Origin: Streptomyces akebiae
GTDB taxonomy: Bacteria; Actinomycetota; Actinomycetes; Streptomycetales; Streptomycetaceae
DNA: 64,000 nt
Reading direction: 5' to 3'
NCBI RefSeq assembly: GCF_019599145.1
Contig: NZ_CP080647.1
Span: forward strand, 3,100,001-3,164,000
In this document: piece after piece, positions 51,611 through 59,694 of the stretch
How the letters are laid out: every line of letters starts with the position of its first letter
Position numbering within the stretch: the first letter of the stretch is position 1
Translations under genes and position numbers: made by a program
Notes under the pieces: generated by a model
Seen by the model: only the letters and a program-made list of their open reading frames with translations
Told to the model about the DNA's origin: nothing
Databases searched by the model: none

Positions 51611-51977
51611 GGGGATGGGCTCTGAGCAGCGCGTTCTTGTCTTTCAGCGCTGTCAGCGCTGTCGGGGCCTTCCCTGCTTACACGGCGGAAAGTCCCCGGA
51701 ATGTCCCTGAGGCAGGGCGTGAGTGTCCCCGAAAAGTCCCCGGGAAATCCCACAGGATGGGCGTCCGAACTGGGGGTTCGTGACATCCGCAATCACTGTT
51801 CCGATCTGCCCTGACCGCCGACCGCCGGGTGGATCGCTTTCCCCCGCCGCTACCTCCCCGAAGGCAGCATGGACAAGATCTATCCGGCTGAAGACAAGCC
51901 ATCCACGGTGGGCTCAACGGATGCCTTCCCGGTAGTACCCAGCCCAGCCGTCTACTTGCCGTGCCCTTGGCCTCTAT
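51611..51977. other. Accessory intergenic DNA with an IS-transposase remnant
   Basis: About 51683-51755 holds two degenerate copies of an AAAGTCCCCGG-containing unit. On the plus strand 51830-51881 is identical over about 50 nt to the 3' coding end of the frameshifted IS256-type transposase at about 54287-54338, in opposite orientation; it encodes WIAFPRRYLPEGSMDKI. The copy then diverges. No intact gene is present. Confidence 0.7.
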
Positions 51978-52553
51978 CTAATCCAGCCGGGCAGGCCCGA
52001 ACCAGGAATCGCCCTCGGGCCCCTCCGCACCAGGAAGGGCATCAAACCTGACCGGCCCTGGATAGAAGGCACTGCTGTTGGGGCCAGCCATGTCCTCACC
52101 ACTCAGATAGCGGTACAACCACTCCGAAAACGTCATGTCGTAGCGGTAGAAGTCGTCGTCGCTCCCCACATAGACATACACACTCGGATTTCTACCGGGC
52201 CGGAAGAAGAAGCACTCTCCACGGTCCGACCCGAACAACGGAACCAAACCATCAGGAGCACCGAAACTCGGCTCCGAGGACACGAAGTCCGGACAGGTCA
52301 GCTCATCCCACTCCACCTCACGATAGGCATCCAGAGTCTCCTTGATCCATTTTCCCAGGTTCCACTGTGGGTGGGCAGGGTGATCGAAGTGGAGATGACT
52401 ATTGACGCGTACCGGCGCGTACGACTCGATAAATTCCTTGTAATCGCTGGGCAGGCCCGCAGCCAGTTCCGCCTCAAGCGCCTGCCATGCGCCAGGGGTG
52501 GCGTTGTGTCGAGACGGCCCCAGAATCTCGGCAAGCCTGGTTCGGTACTCCAT
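51978..52553 (-). CDS. SMI1/KNR4 (SUKH)-family immunity protein
   Basis: 191 residues. The SUKH pattern is visible: ALEAELAAGLPSDYKEFIES with YAPV, then DGLVPLFGSDRGECFFF and FSEWLYRYLSGED. SUKH proteins neutralise cognate nuclease toxins of polymorphic-toxin systems. It starts 3 nt after the stop of the toxin remnant, whose AAGAGGTGA end serves as ribosome site, the classic coupled toxin-immunity arrangement. Codon usage is less GC-rich than neighbours, suggesting acquired DNA. Confidence 0.82.
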   Translation of the reverse strand: MEYRTRLAEILGPSRHNATPGAWQALEAELAAGLPSDYKEFIESYAPVRVNSHLHFDHPAHPQWNLGKWIKETLDAYREVEWDELTCPDFVSSEPSFGAPDGLVPLFGSDRGECFFFRPGRNPSVYVYVGSDDDFYRYDMTFSEWLYRYLSGEDMAGPNSSAFYPGPVRFDALPGAEGPEGDSWFGPARLD

Positions 52554-52556
52554 TTT

Positions 52557-52819
52557 TCACCTCTTCGGACAGTTCACGGAACCAGTCGTCCGGCCACCGG
52601 TAGGCGTCGGATGCACGACACAGTGTTTGCTGACACCGTCCTCGATGATCGAGTAGTTGTACTCGATGCTGGACGGAATCCCAGATTGAGCACGCTTCCC
52701 CTCAAAGTGGGGCGTGATGGACAGCGCGACATGTTTGTCTGCCTTGATCGCCTTCACTATGTCCCGCTCCACCCCTGAACTGAGATACGGCGTGTTGGTC
52801 TTCTCGTACTCCGACAAGG
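52557..52819 (-). pseudogene. C-terminal fragment of a toxin gene cut by the IS element
   Basis: The last 86 or so codons of an open frame reaching the IS boundary at 52820: GVERDIVKAIKADKHVALSI, TPHFEGKRAQSGIPSSIEYN and a Cys-containing tail. The charged helix followed by IPSSIEY resembles the C-terminus of DNA/RNA non-specific endonuclease toxins, but the match is from memory. Directly upstream of the SUKH gene. The N-terminal part is not found on the far side of the insertions, so the toxin is inactive. Confidence 0.6.
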
Positions 52820-54210
52820 GGGTGTGTCAACTTAACGGCTGATCTTGGTTGTTGAGTTATCGCTGGTCGGTGTGGGTCAGGCGGCCGTCGAAGGTGATCT
52901 GGAAGGCGTTGAGGGGTGCCTTCCAGCGCATCGTCCAGCGGCGCCGGCCCTTGCCCGTCGGGTCCAGGCTCATCAGCGCCATATAGACGCACTTCAACGC
53001 GGCGGCCTCCGAGGGGAAGTGGCCGCGGGCCCGAACCGCCTTGCGGATGCGGGCGTTCACACTCTCAATCGCGTTCGTGCTGCAGATGACCTTGCGGATC
53101 TCGACGTCGAAGGACAAGAAGGGCACCATCTCGGCCCAGGCGTCGGACCACAGCTTGATCACGGCCGGATACTTGGTGCCCCACTTCTCGGAGAACTCCA
53201 GGAACCGCTCGGTCGCGGCGGCCTCGCTCGGCGCGGTGTAGACGGGCTTCAAGTCCTTGGCGACCTTGTCCCAGTCCTGGCGAGCGCAGTACCGGATGCT
53301 GTTGCGAATCAAGTGAACGATGAATGTTTGGACGACGGTGCGGGGCCAGACCGTCTCCACCGCGTCCGGTAGACCCTTCAGCCCGTCGCAGACGAGCATC
53401 AGGACATCTTCAACTCCGCGATTCTTCAGCTCGGTGAAGACCTGAAGCCAATGCTTGGCACCCTCCCCGCCGTCACCGGCCCAGATCCCGAGAATGTCCC
53501 GGGTACCCTCGACAGTGACGGCCATCGCAACGTAGATCGGTCGGTTGGCAACCTTGCCATCGCGAATCTTCACGTTGATGGCGTCCACGAAGACGACGGG
53601 ATAGACGCGATCGAGCGGGCGGGCATGCTATTCCGCCATGCCCTCCATCACCTTGTCCGTGATCGTGGTGATGGTCTGCTTGGACACCTCCGCCCCGTAC
53701 ACCTCGGCCAGATGAGCCGATATCTCCCCGTGCGTGAGGCCCTTCGCGGACAGGGAGAGCACCATCTCGTCCACGCCGGTCAGGCGCCGCTGCCGCTTGC
53801 GGACGATCTGCGGTTCGAAGGTGCCGGCGGTGTCGCGGGGCACCTTCACCTCGACCGGGCCGACGTCGGTCAGCACCGTCTTGGCCCGGGTGCCGTTACG
53901 GCTGTTGCCGCTGTTCCGGCCCGTCGCGTCGTGCTTGTCATAGCCGACGTGATCGGTGATCTCGCCCTCCAGGGCGGACTCCAGCACCCGCTTCGTCAGC
54001 TGCTGCAGCAGCCCACCCTGCCCGGTCAACTGCAACCCCTCCGACCGGGCACGCTCCACCAGCATCGCGACCAGTTGCTCGTCGGACACGGGCACAGGCT
54101 GCCCGGACCGGGCACTCTCGACAGGCTCCACGGTCTCCAACTCCACGGCGGTATCAGTCACTTGGCTTCACTCCCATGATCGTCGGATCCGCCGTTAGAT
54201 TTACACTCCC
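52820..54210 (-). mobile_element. IS256-family insertion sequence (about 1.39 kb)
   Basis: Bounded by about 25-bp terminal inverted repeats: left GGGTGTGTCAACTTAACGGC from 52820, and right (minus strand from 54210) GGGAGTGTAAATCTAACGGC; 20 of 25 positions agree. Size fits the family. The 8-bp flanks do not match (CGACAAGG, GCCGGGTA), so the original target duplication is lost, probably by recombination with the second IS. It carries one transposase frame, interrupted. Confidence 0.85.
52857..54161 (-). pseudogene. IS256-family transposase with in-frame amber stop
   Basis: GTG 54161 (GGAG 9 nt upstream) starts MTDTAVELETVEPVESARSG and runs to VMEGMAE, where TAG (53630-53628) replaces a codon, probably tryptophan TGG. 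The same frame continues HARPLDRVYPVVFVDAINVK to LTHTDQR at 52857. DDE residues are all present: FVDAINV, LVCDGLKG and CSTNAIESVN. Apart from the amber codon it looks complete (about 434 codons), so loss is recent, or it needs suppression. Confidence 0.88.
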
Positions 54211-54236
54211 GCCGGGTAAGCCTCGTCGAACTGGGG

Positions 54237-55290
54237 TCACGTCCCCTGTGGTGGTGTAACCGTGCCGGGTTGATCTCCAGCCGGACAGATCTTGTCCATG
54301 CTGCCTTCGGGGAGGTAGCGGCGGGGGAAAGCGATCCATTCGTCGTGCATCTCGATGAGGACGGCGGTGGTGAGGCGTTCGAGGGCGCCGGGGTTGGGGA
54401 AGATCTGGACGACGTCGACGCGGCGCTTGATCTCCCGGTTGACCCGTTCCAGGGTGTTGGTCGACTGGGCCTTCTTCCAATGTCGCTCGGGGAAGTCCGC
54501 GAAGGCGGTCAGGTCGACCTTCGCTTCCAGCGAGCATCGCTTTGACCTTGGGGAACTGTCGTCCGAGCATGTCGGCGACAGTGTCGAGCTGGGTGCGGAC
54601 GGCCTCGGCGGTGGGCTGGGCGAAGACCGTGGGGACGGTCGCGGCCACCATCTCCGCGGCGTCTTTGGGGATCACCGCGAAGACGTTGCGCAGGAAATGA
54701 ACGCGGCACCGCTGGTGGGCGGCGCCGAGCATGACCTTGCGGACGGCTTTGACCAGGCCGGAGTGGTGATCGGCGATGACCAGGCGGACCCCGGTCAGAC
54801 CCCGCTCGCGCAGGGAGCGCAGGAACTCGCTCCAGAACACCTCGGTCTCGCTGTCACCGACCATCAGCCCGAGCACCTCGCGTCCGCCGTCCTCGGTGAT
54901 ACCGGTGGCGATGACCACGGCCTGGGAGACGATCTGGTGGTTCACGCGGGCCTTGCAGTACGTCGCGTCGAGGTAGATGTAAGGGAAGCGGGTGTGGTCC
55001 AGGGGCCGGGTGCGGAACACGCCCAGCTCCACGTCGAGATCGCCGCAGATCCTGCAGACCTCGCTCTTGGAGATCCCGGTGTCCGCCCAGGGCTCTGACC
55101 AGGTCATCCACGCTGCGGGTGGACACGCCCTGCACGTACGCCTCCATGACGACCGCGTAGAGGGCCTGGTCGATGCGGCGCCGGCGCTCCAGCAGGCTGG
55201 GGAAGAAGCTGCCGGTGCGGACCTTGTGGATCGCCAGGTCCAGATCCCCGGCCTGCGTGGTCCGGTCGGGGACGTGTTCGCGGAGATCTT
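54237..55290 (-). pseudogene. Second IS256-type transposase, 5'-truncated and frameshifted twice
   Basis: Three frames must be joined: TGSFFPSLLERRRRIDQALY with MEAYVQGVSTRS (from about 55270), then GISKSEVCRICGDLD through RFPYIYLDATYCKARVN and VIADHHSGLVKAV, then after a +1 shift near 54530 EAKVDLTAFADFPERHW, NTLERVNREIKRR and a C-terminus WIAFPRRYLPEGSMDKICPA ending TPPQGT at 54237. The first 100 or so residues are missing. Its 3' end is duplicated in inverted orientation at 51830. Confidence 0.8.
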
Positions 55291-55482
55291 CCCCCGCCTG
55301 TGTACGGACTGTGCTTTGGTACCTGCGCCCCACAAGCGCGCCGCGACCAGGAGGTGCCGGTTGCCCGTGGTGGTTCCAGCCGCGCGGGCGATGGTGAACA
55401 CCGTTCGGCGGTCCACTCGGGGCCACCGCTCCGGCGTAGGGCAGGCGTCGAGCTCCGCGGGCCACCACGTGGCGTCGGGCAA
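55290..55482 (-). pseudogene. Remnant of an unrecognised gene between IS remnant and sdaA-end repeat
   Basis: About 64 codons open on the minus strand: ATWWPAELDACPTPERWPRV, DRRTVFTIARAAGTTTGNRH and LLVAARLWGAGTKAQSVHRR, running into the IS sequence. It has no proper start and no own stop. The pattern faintly recalls the actinobacterial family called OGG-fold proteins, but I cannot confirm this. It is truncated at both ends and cannot be functional. Confidence 0.4.
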
Positions 55483-55484
55483 CA

Positions 55485-55521
55485 GGGCTGGCCGTCGACA
55501 TCATCGAGTGCTGACGGGATG
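55485..55521. repeat. Direct repeat 2: divergent sdaA 3' end
   Basis: Encodes GLAVDIIEC and a stop in the plus direction, 32 of 37 bases equal to the true sdaA end at 51581-51617. Differences are mainly third-position. It lies 8 nt before the stop of the I36-like gene. It marks the right edge of the island and may be an attachment-site remnant. Confidence 0.65.
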
Positions 55522-55529
55522 CGTGGTCC

Positions 55530-56012
55530 TCAACAGCGCCAACTGTTGGAGTGGACACGCACCGTGGCCGGCGGATTCGCCAGGGCCGTCCCTCTGGGCA
55601 GGGAAATCCTGGATCCGGAGTAGTTCGGCCCGGACCACAGTTCCGCCGTGCAGACGGCCGCGTTGTTGTAGAACGACTGCGCACATCCCGCCCAGTTTCC
55701 GGCAGGACAGTCGGCACCGGGCAGAAAGGACCAGTTCGGGATCGAGGTCCCCTCCGCTATCCGGCCCTGCAGACCTGTGAAGTTGGGCCCCGACCAGAAA
55801 CAGAGATACGACGATGGGCACAGCGCCACGGCTTGCGTGTCGGCGGCGGCCGACCCGGCCGCCGGGCCACCCAGCGAAACGAGCGCCCCTGCCACGACAG
55901 CGAGCAACGCCCTGGTTCTCGGCTTTCTCCGCACCCCCGTCCTCGTCCTTGTCTTTGCCCCCGTCCTCGTCCTTGCCTTGGCCCCGGTCCTCGTCCTTTT
56001 CTCGGTCTTCAC
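55530..56012 (-). CDS. Secreted I36 peptidase-inhibitor-like protein, copy 1
   Basis: 160 residues from GTG 56012 (AGGAAG upstream, 13 nt after the lipoprotein stop). The mature part has the I36 pattern: CPSSYLCFWSGPNFTGLQGR, CAQSFYNNAAVCTAELWSGP and NYSGSRISLPRG with a C-terminal SWRC. Family members are small secreted inhibitors of metalloproteases (SMPI type). The first 30 residues are a 24-bp-repeat-encoded RTRTGAK stretch before the signal helix ALLAVVAGALVSLGGPAAGS. GTG 55934, directly before the signal and with GAGG upstream, is an attractive alternative start. Confidence 0.78.
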   Translation of the reverse strand: MKTEKRTRTGAKARTRTGAKTRTRTGVRRKPRTRALLAVVAGALVSLGGPAAGSAAADTQAVALCPSSYLCFWSGPNFTGLQGRIAEGTSIPNWSFLPGADCPAGNWAGCAQSFYNNAAVCTAELWSGPNYSGSRISLPRGTALANPPATVRVHSNSWRC

Positions 56013-56024
56013 CAGGTCTTCCTC

Positions 56025-56999
56025 TCACTCGGTCAGCTCGCGGGCGTGCGTGGCCGCTGCCTCCCATATGTCGGTGAGTTGGCGGAGGTCGCGCTTGTCG
56101 GTGGCGGGCAGGGATTCCGCGTGCTGCCTTCTGAGCGACAGGACGGTGTCCGGGACACGCGCCTTCCGAGCGCAGGTTCCGTCGTCCGTCGCCACCTCGA
56201 TCTCCCGCTTTCGCATGTCCCGGGTGGCGCCCCGCTCGCCGTACTCGCCCTTGAGTTTCCGGTACGCGTCGTCGGGATCCTCGTAGGAATATCCCTTCGC
56301 GTCCATGCATTCTTTCCAGTTCCGCATGGCGGCCGCATACTCGGGATCTTCTGTCACACGGTCCGTGAGCGAGTTGTTGAGGATCTGCGGGACATGTTCG
56401 GAGGCCGCCCAATCGTCCAGACTTCCGTACAGTTCCTGGCGGCTCACCGCCTCGCACCCTTTACCCGAGAAGGTGACCGTCTGGTCGTCCGGAAGCCTCA
56501 TCTCGCGGCGGTCGGAGGCATCTCCGCGCAGCGCGTACACATACTTTTCCGCTTCCGCCTCGGACAACTGGGCCACATAAGCGTCATTCTCCATCCCCGG
56601 CGCGAGAGGTTCGCCGCCCTCCCGCTTTTCTCCACCCCCCGGGGAATCCAGGTACTGCGCGTAGAGGCCGTATCCTCGCTTGCGCCGCTCGTCCATGCCG
56701 AGCAGCTGTTCCTCGTAGGACTGAGGTGCCGAGGCGGATCTCCCGGCCCGGTACGGGAATCCCTTGTCCGCCATGCATACCGCGATGAGTTCTGATTCGG
56801 CTCTGCGGAGCGCGCGCTCACCTCGGGCGTAGGAGCCGGATCGGGTGAGCAGATCGAGTTCGGCCGCGGTGAGGCCGGGCGGTCCGCCCTCGTCGTCCGC
56901 GGCGTCCGGCCCGGACACTCCGCATGCCGTGAGCAGGAGAAATCCCGCCAGCGCGCAGGAAATCGAAACGCCACCACCAGATCTCTGGCCGCGTGCCAT
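56025..56999 (-). CDS. Lipoprotein of unknown function
   Basis: 324 residues from ATG 56999, with GAGGGG 7 nt upstream. Lipoprotein signal ending GFLLLTACGVSG. The mature protein is charged, with ERALRRAESELIAVCMADKG, YVAQLSEAEAEKYVYALRG and WKECMDAKGYSYEDPDDAY, a paired CM(A/D)xKG pattern seen in other actinobacterial secreted proteins. No catalytic motif. Co-transcribed with the I36-like gene 13 nt downstream. Confidence 0.8.
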   Translation of the reverse strand: MARGQRSGGGVSISCALAGFLLLTACGVSGPDAADDEGGPPGLTAAELDLLTRSGSYARGERALRRAESELIAVCMADKGFPYRAGRSASAPQSYEEQLLGMDERRKRGYGLYAQYLDSPGGGEKREGGEPLAPGMENDAYVAQLSEAEAEKYVYALRGDASDRREMRLPDDQTVTFSGKGCEAVSRQELYGSLDDWAASEHVPQILNNSLTDRVTEDPEYAAAMRNWKECMDAKGYSYEDPDDAYRKLKGEYGERGATRDMRKREIEVATDDGTCARKARVPDTVLSLRRQHAESLPATDKRDLRQLTDIWEAAATHARELTE

Positions 57000-57101
57000 C
57001 CGGGTGCCCCTCAACAAGTGGTCGGTGCAGGCTTACAGGTGAGGACGGCTGGTGTCCGTGAATCAGCGCTCACGGACACCAGCCCATCGCTATCGGCCGG
57101 C

Positions 57102-57566
57102 TCAGCAGCTCCAGTTGTTGGACGATATGGCGTTGTTCATCGTGGAGCTCAGAGCCGTCTGGCCCGAGCCGATGCCGAGAGTGAGCCTGGATCCGCCGTA
57201 GTTCGCGGTGGTCCACAGATTGGCCCTACAGCTGGTCCCGTTGTTGTAGACCGAGGAGGCGCAGTCGTTCCAGGTCCCGGTCGGACAGCTGGAATGCGAG
57301 AACGCGGTCCAGTTCGAGTTCGACCCGGACAGTCTTCCCGGGCCGTCCGAGTAATTGGTGCCGTTCCAGAAGCACACGTTCGTCGCCGTGCATCCGGGCG
57401 GTGCCGCGGTGATGGCGTTGTCGCCGGCCGGTGCCGCAGTCGAGACGTATGCGCTGGCCTTGACCGAATCGCTCGCTGAACTGGCCGTGGCCGTGCCCGC
57501 CAGCCCGCCCACCGGCAGAATCACTCCCGCCGCGATGGCCAAGAACCGCTTGGTCGCCTTGTTCAA
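57102..57566 (-). CDS. Secreted I36 peptidase-inhibitor-like protein, copy 2
   Basis: 154 residues. Signal peptide MNKATKRFLAIAAGVILPVG to about residue 30. I36 pattern: CTATNVCFWNGTNYSDGPGR, CASSVYNNGTSCRANLWTTA and NYGGSRLTLGIGSG ending NNWSC. Same cysteine spacing and aromatic positions as copy 1, only moderately similar in sequence. It flanks the lipoprotein gene on its other side, so the three form a secreted-protein cluster. Confidence 0.83.
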   Translation of the reverse strand: MNKATKRFLAIAAGVILPVGGLAGTATASSASDSVKASAYVSTAAPAGDNAITAAPPGCTATNVCFWNGTNYSDGPGRLSGSNSNWTAFSHSSCPTGTWNDCASSVYNNGTSCRANLWTTANYGGSRLTLGIGSGQTALSSTMNNAISSNNWSC

Positions 57567-57727
57567 TTGATCTTCCCCTCACAGTGGGCCGATACCCGTG
57601 CGTGCCCGATCGAGCCACAATGCGCGTCAGCGGCTCGATCCGCGTGTTCCACCATTGCAAAGAAGTTGACACCGAGCCATGCTGTTGCGGCTGACCGCAA
57701 AAGCTGAGCTCATCGGGGGAGAACGAG

Positions 57728-58789
57728 ATGCTCCGCATACATTTCAGCGACGCCGATCTGGCCAGAACTCGCTTGTCCGCGAGCCCGAACCCGTTTTGGG
57801 AGATCGTCGCCAGCCTGCACCGTTTCCAGACCCGGCAGGGCCGCTGGGCATACGCGGAGTGGTATCGCACCGTCCGCCACCGGCTGCGGGATAAGAAACT
57901 CGATCGTGCCCTTCACACCGTGCTGCTGCCGCTGCTTCCGAGAGCCTCCTACTTTCCGGATTTCCTCACCCCGGTCGAGGCGTCCGACGGGTTCGACGCC
58001 GGGCTGGAGGCCATTCTGGCCACGCCACCGCGCAGGGTCCTGGAGGAGATCGCCATCCTCGACCGCGTCGTGGGAGCCCCCTCATGGGCCCCGCGATTAG
58101 CCGAGTCACGGCCGCGCAAGGAGCTCGTGCGGGTGCTGCGCGCCTACCACGAGGTCGCCATCGCCCCGTACGAGGAACAGATGCAGTCCCGTATCGAGAC
58201 CGAGCGGGCGATGCGGTGCCGCGGGCTGCTGGACGGCGGTGTGGAGGGCATGCTGGCCGGTCTCGGTCCCACGATGTGCTGGGACTCTCCCGTTCTGCGC
58301 GTCGACTACCACCCCGCCGTGGACCGCGATCTGCGCCTGGACGGCCGCGGGATGCTCTTCGTCCCGTCGTACTTCTGCTGGCACCGCCCGGTGGGGCTCG
58401 CCGACCCCGGGCTGCCGCAGGTGCTGATGTATCCACTGCTGCACGAGCATCCGTCGGCCTCGTCGCCGGAGGTCCGGCGCGTCCTGGACGACTCCCCCGA
58501 GGCGTCCCTGACCGCCCTGCTCGGGCAGACCCGGGCCACCGCCCTGTGGGCCTCGGCGTCCGGGGCCACGACCGGGGAGATCGCGCGGGCCGCCGGGGTG
58601 TCCGCGTCGTCGGCCAGCCGACACGCCACCGCGCTGCGGGACGCGGGACTGATCACCAGCAGTCGGCACGCGACGACGGTGCTGCACACCCTCACCCCGG
58701 TCGGCGCGTCCGTGCTCCGCGCCTGTACGCGCCGGGCGGGGTCGAGCCGGTCGGGTGGGTCCAGGGCGGGGCTGTCGTCGTCGCCATAG
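57728..58789 (+). CDS. ArsR-like winged-helix regulator (DUF5937-type)
   Basis: 353 residues. GGAG 6 nt before ATG 57728. N-terminal LRIHFSDADLARTRLSASPN and FWEIVASLHRFQTRQGRWAY match the large ArsR-related proteins of actinobacteria annotated DUF5937. The C-terminal HTH (about 280-335) is TTGEIARAAGVSASSASRHA with TALRDAGLITSS and TLTPVGASVL. Ligand and target unknown. The divergent I36-like gene is 160 bp away. Confidence 0.83.
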   Translation: MLRIHFSDADLARTRLSASPNPFWEIVASLHRFQTRQGRWAYAEWYRTVRHRLRDKKLDRALHTVLLPLLPRASYFPDFLTPVEASDGFDAGLEAILATPPRRVLEEIAILDRVVGAPSWAPRLAESRPRKELVRVLRAYHEVAIAPYEEQMQSRIETERAMRCRGLLDGGVEGMLAGLGPTMCWDSPVLRVDYHPAVDRDLRLDGRGMLFVPSYFCWHRPVGLADPGLPQVLMYPLLHEHPSASSPEVRRVLDDSPEASLTALLGQTRATALWASASGATTGEIARAAGVSASSASRHATALRDAGLITSSRHATTVLHTLTPVGASVLRACTRRAGSSRSGGSRAGLSSSP

Positions 58790-59095
58790 CGGTCACCGCG
58801 AGGACGCCGGTCACGATCGGCGTCAGGGCCACGATCAGGGTGTCGTGCGGGCAGGTGTCGACGAAGCGGGCCCGGTCGGGGTGACGAGCGTGATCGCGTG
58901 GGGTTCGTCGCAGGGTGAAGCCCTGGGCGGCTGGGGCGAGCAGGCGCAGCGGGGGTCTTCGTCCAGTCGGCGCGGATGCCGGCCGGGGCCGACGGGGAGT
59001 GGCGGCGATCTCGGTCGGATCCCGGTGCGGGTCGGCGCCCGTCCGTCCGCGCCGCTGCCTCCTCTCTCGCCCGCGCGGTGAAGCTCCGTGGCCGG
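58790..59095. other. Gap without a convincing gene
   Basis: About 306 bp between the ArsR-like gene and the convergent DoxX gene. Short open frames on both strands have Arg/Pro-rich translations typical of shadow frames, and no ribosome site precedes them. A decayed gene is possible but not shown. Confidence 0.4.
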
Positions 59096-59533
59096 TTACG
59101 CGGTCTCATGCAGAGGGCGGGTGCCGGCCTCGCGGCCGGTGAGGCCCGACAGGGCCAGGGCGCCCGGGCCGGTGAAGACCAGGAGGAGGAAGCCCCAGCA
59201 GAAGAGGACGGGGGCGAGGCCGCCGTTCTGGAGGGGGAACAGGCCGTCCTTCTGGTGTTCCGTGAAGTACGCGAAGGCCATGATGCCCGAGCTGAGGAAC
59301 GCGGCACCGCGCGTCGCCGCGCCGAGGAGGACGAGGACGCCGCAGACCAGCTCGATCACTCCGGCGTACCAGAAGGGCCAGTCGCCGACCGGGCTCGCCT
59401 TGCGGTCCAGGATGCCGAAGACCGTGGCCGCGCCCTCGCTGGCGAACAGCAGGCCCAGGACGATGCGGAACAGGCCCAGGACGAGGGGCCGGCGTGCCGT
59501 CAGCCAGTCGTCCAGGCGCGAAGGGCTGCTCAT
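59096..59533 (-). CDS. DoxX-family membrane protein
   Basis: 145 residues. Four membrane segments: LFRIVLGLLFASEGAATVFG, WYAGVIELVCGVLVLLGAAT, AFLSSGIMAFAYFTEHQKDG and LAPVLFCWGFLLLVFTGPGA. The FRI, G and E positions of DoxX are kept. Often linked to thiol-redox membrane complexes, but no partner is adjacent. Confidence 0.87.
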   Translation of the reverse strand: MSSPSRLDDWLTARRPLVLGLFRIVLGLLFASEGAATVFGILDRKASPVGDWPFWYAGVIELVCGVLVLLGAATRGAAFLSSGIMAFAYFTEHQKDGLFPLQNGGLAPVLFCWGFLLLVFTGPGALALSGLTGREAGTRPLHETA

Positions 59534-59613
59534 GGGTACTCCTCGGATGTGTCGGCTACGCGTGGGTGCTCCCGTCTCCTACGCGTCCGCCCGGCCTCCG
59601 GTTCACGGAATCC

Positions 59614-59661
59614 GGTGCGGAATCCGGTGCGGACTTCGGTGCGGACTTCGGCACGGACTTC
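59614..59661. repeat. 12-bp tandem repeat, four units
   Basis: GGTGCGGAATCC, GGTGCGGACTTC, GGTGCGGACTTC and GGCACGGACTTC follow one another without gaps. The array lies between the stop of the LuxR gene and the start of the DoxX gene. A related GC-rich array lies beyond the other end of the LuxR gene. Confidence 0.75.
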
Positions 59662-59694
59662 GGCGGCCGTGACGGGGCGTCCGTTCGAGGTGGG

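Noticed and set aside
52820..54210. A programmed frameshift or readthrough in the IS transposase
   Set aside because: The interruption is an in-frame TAG without slippery sequence; a simple nonsense mutation is more likely.
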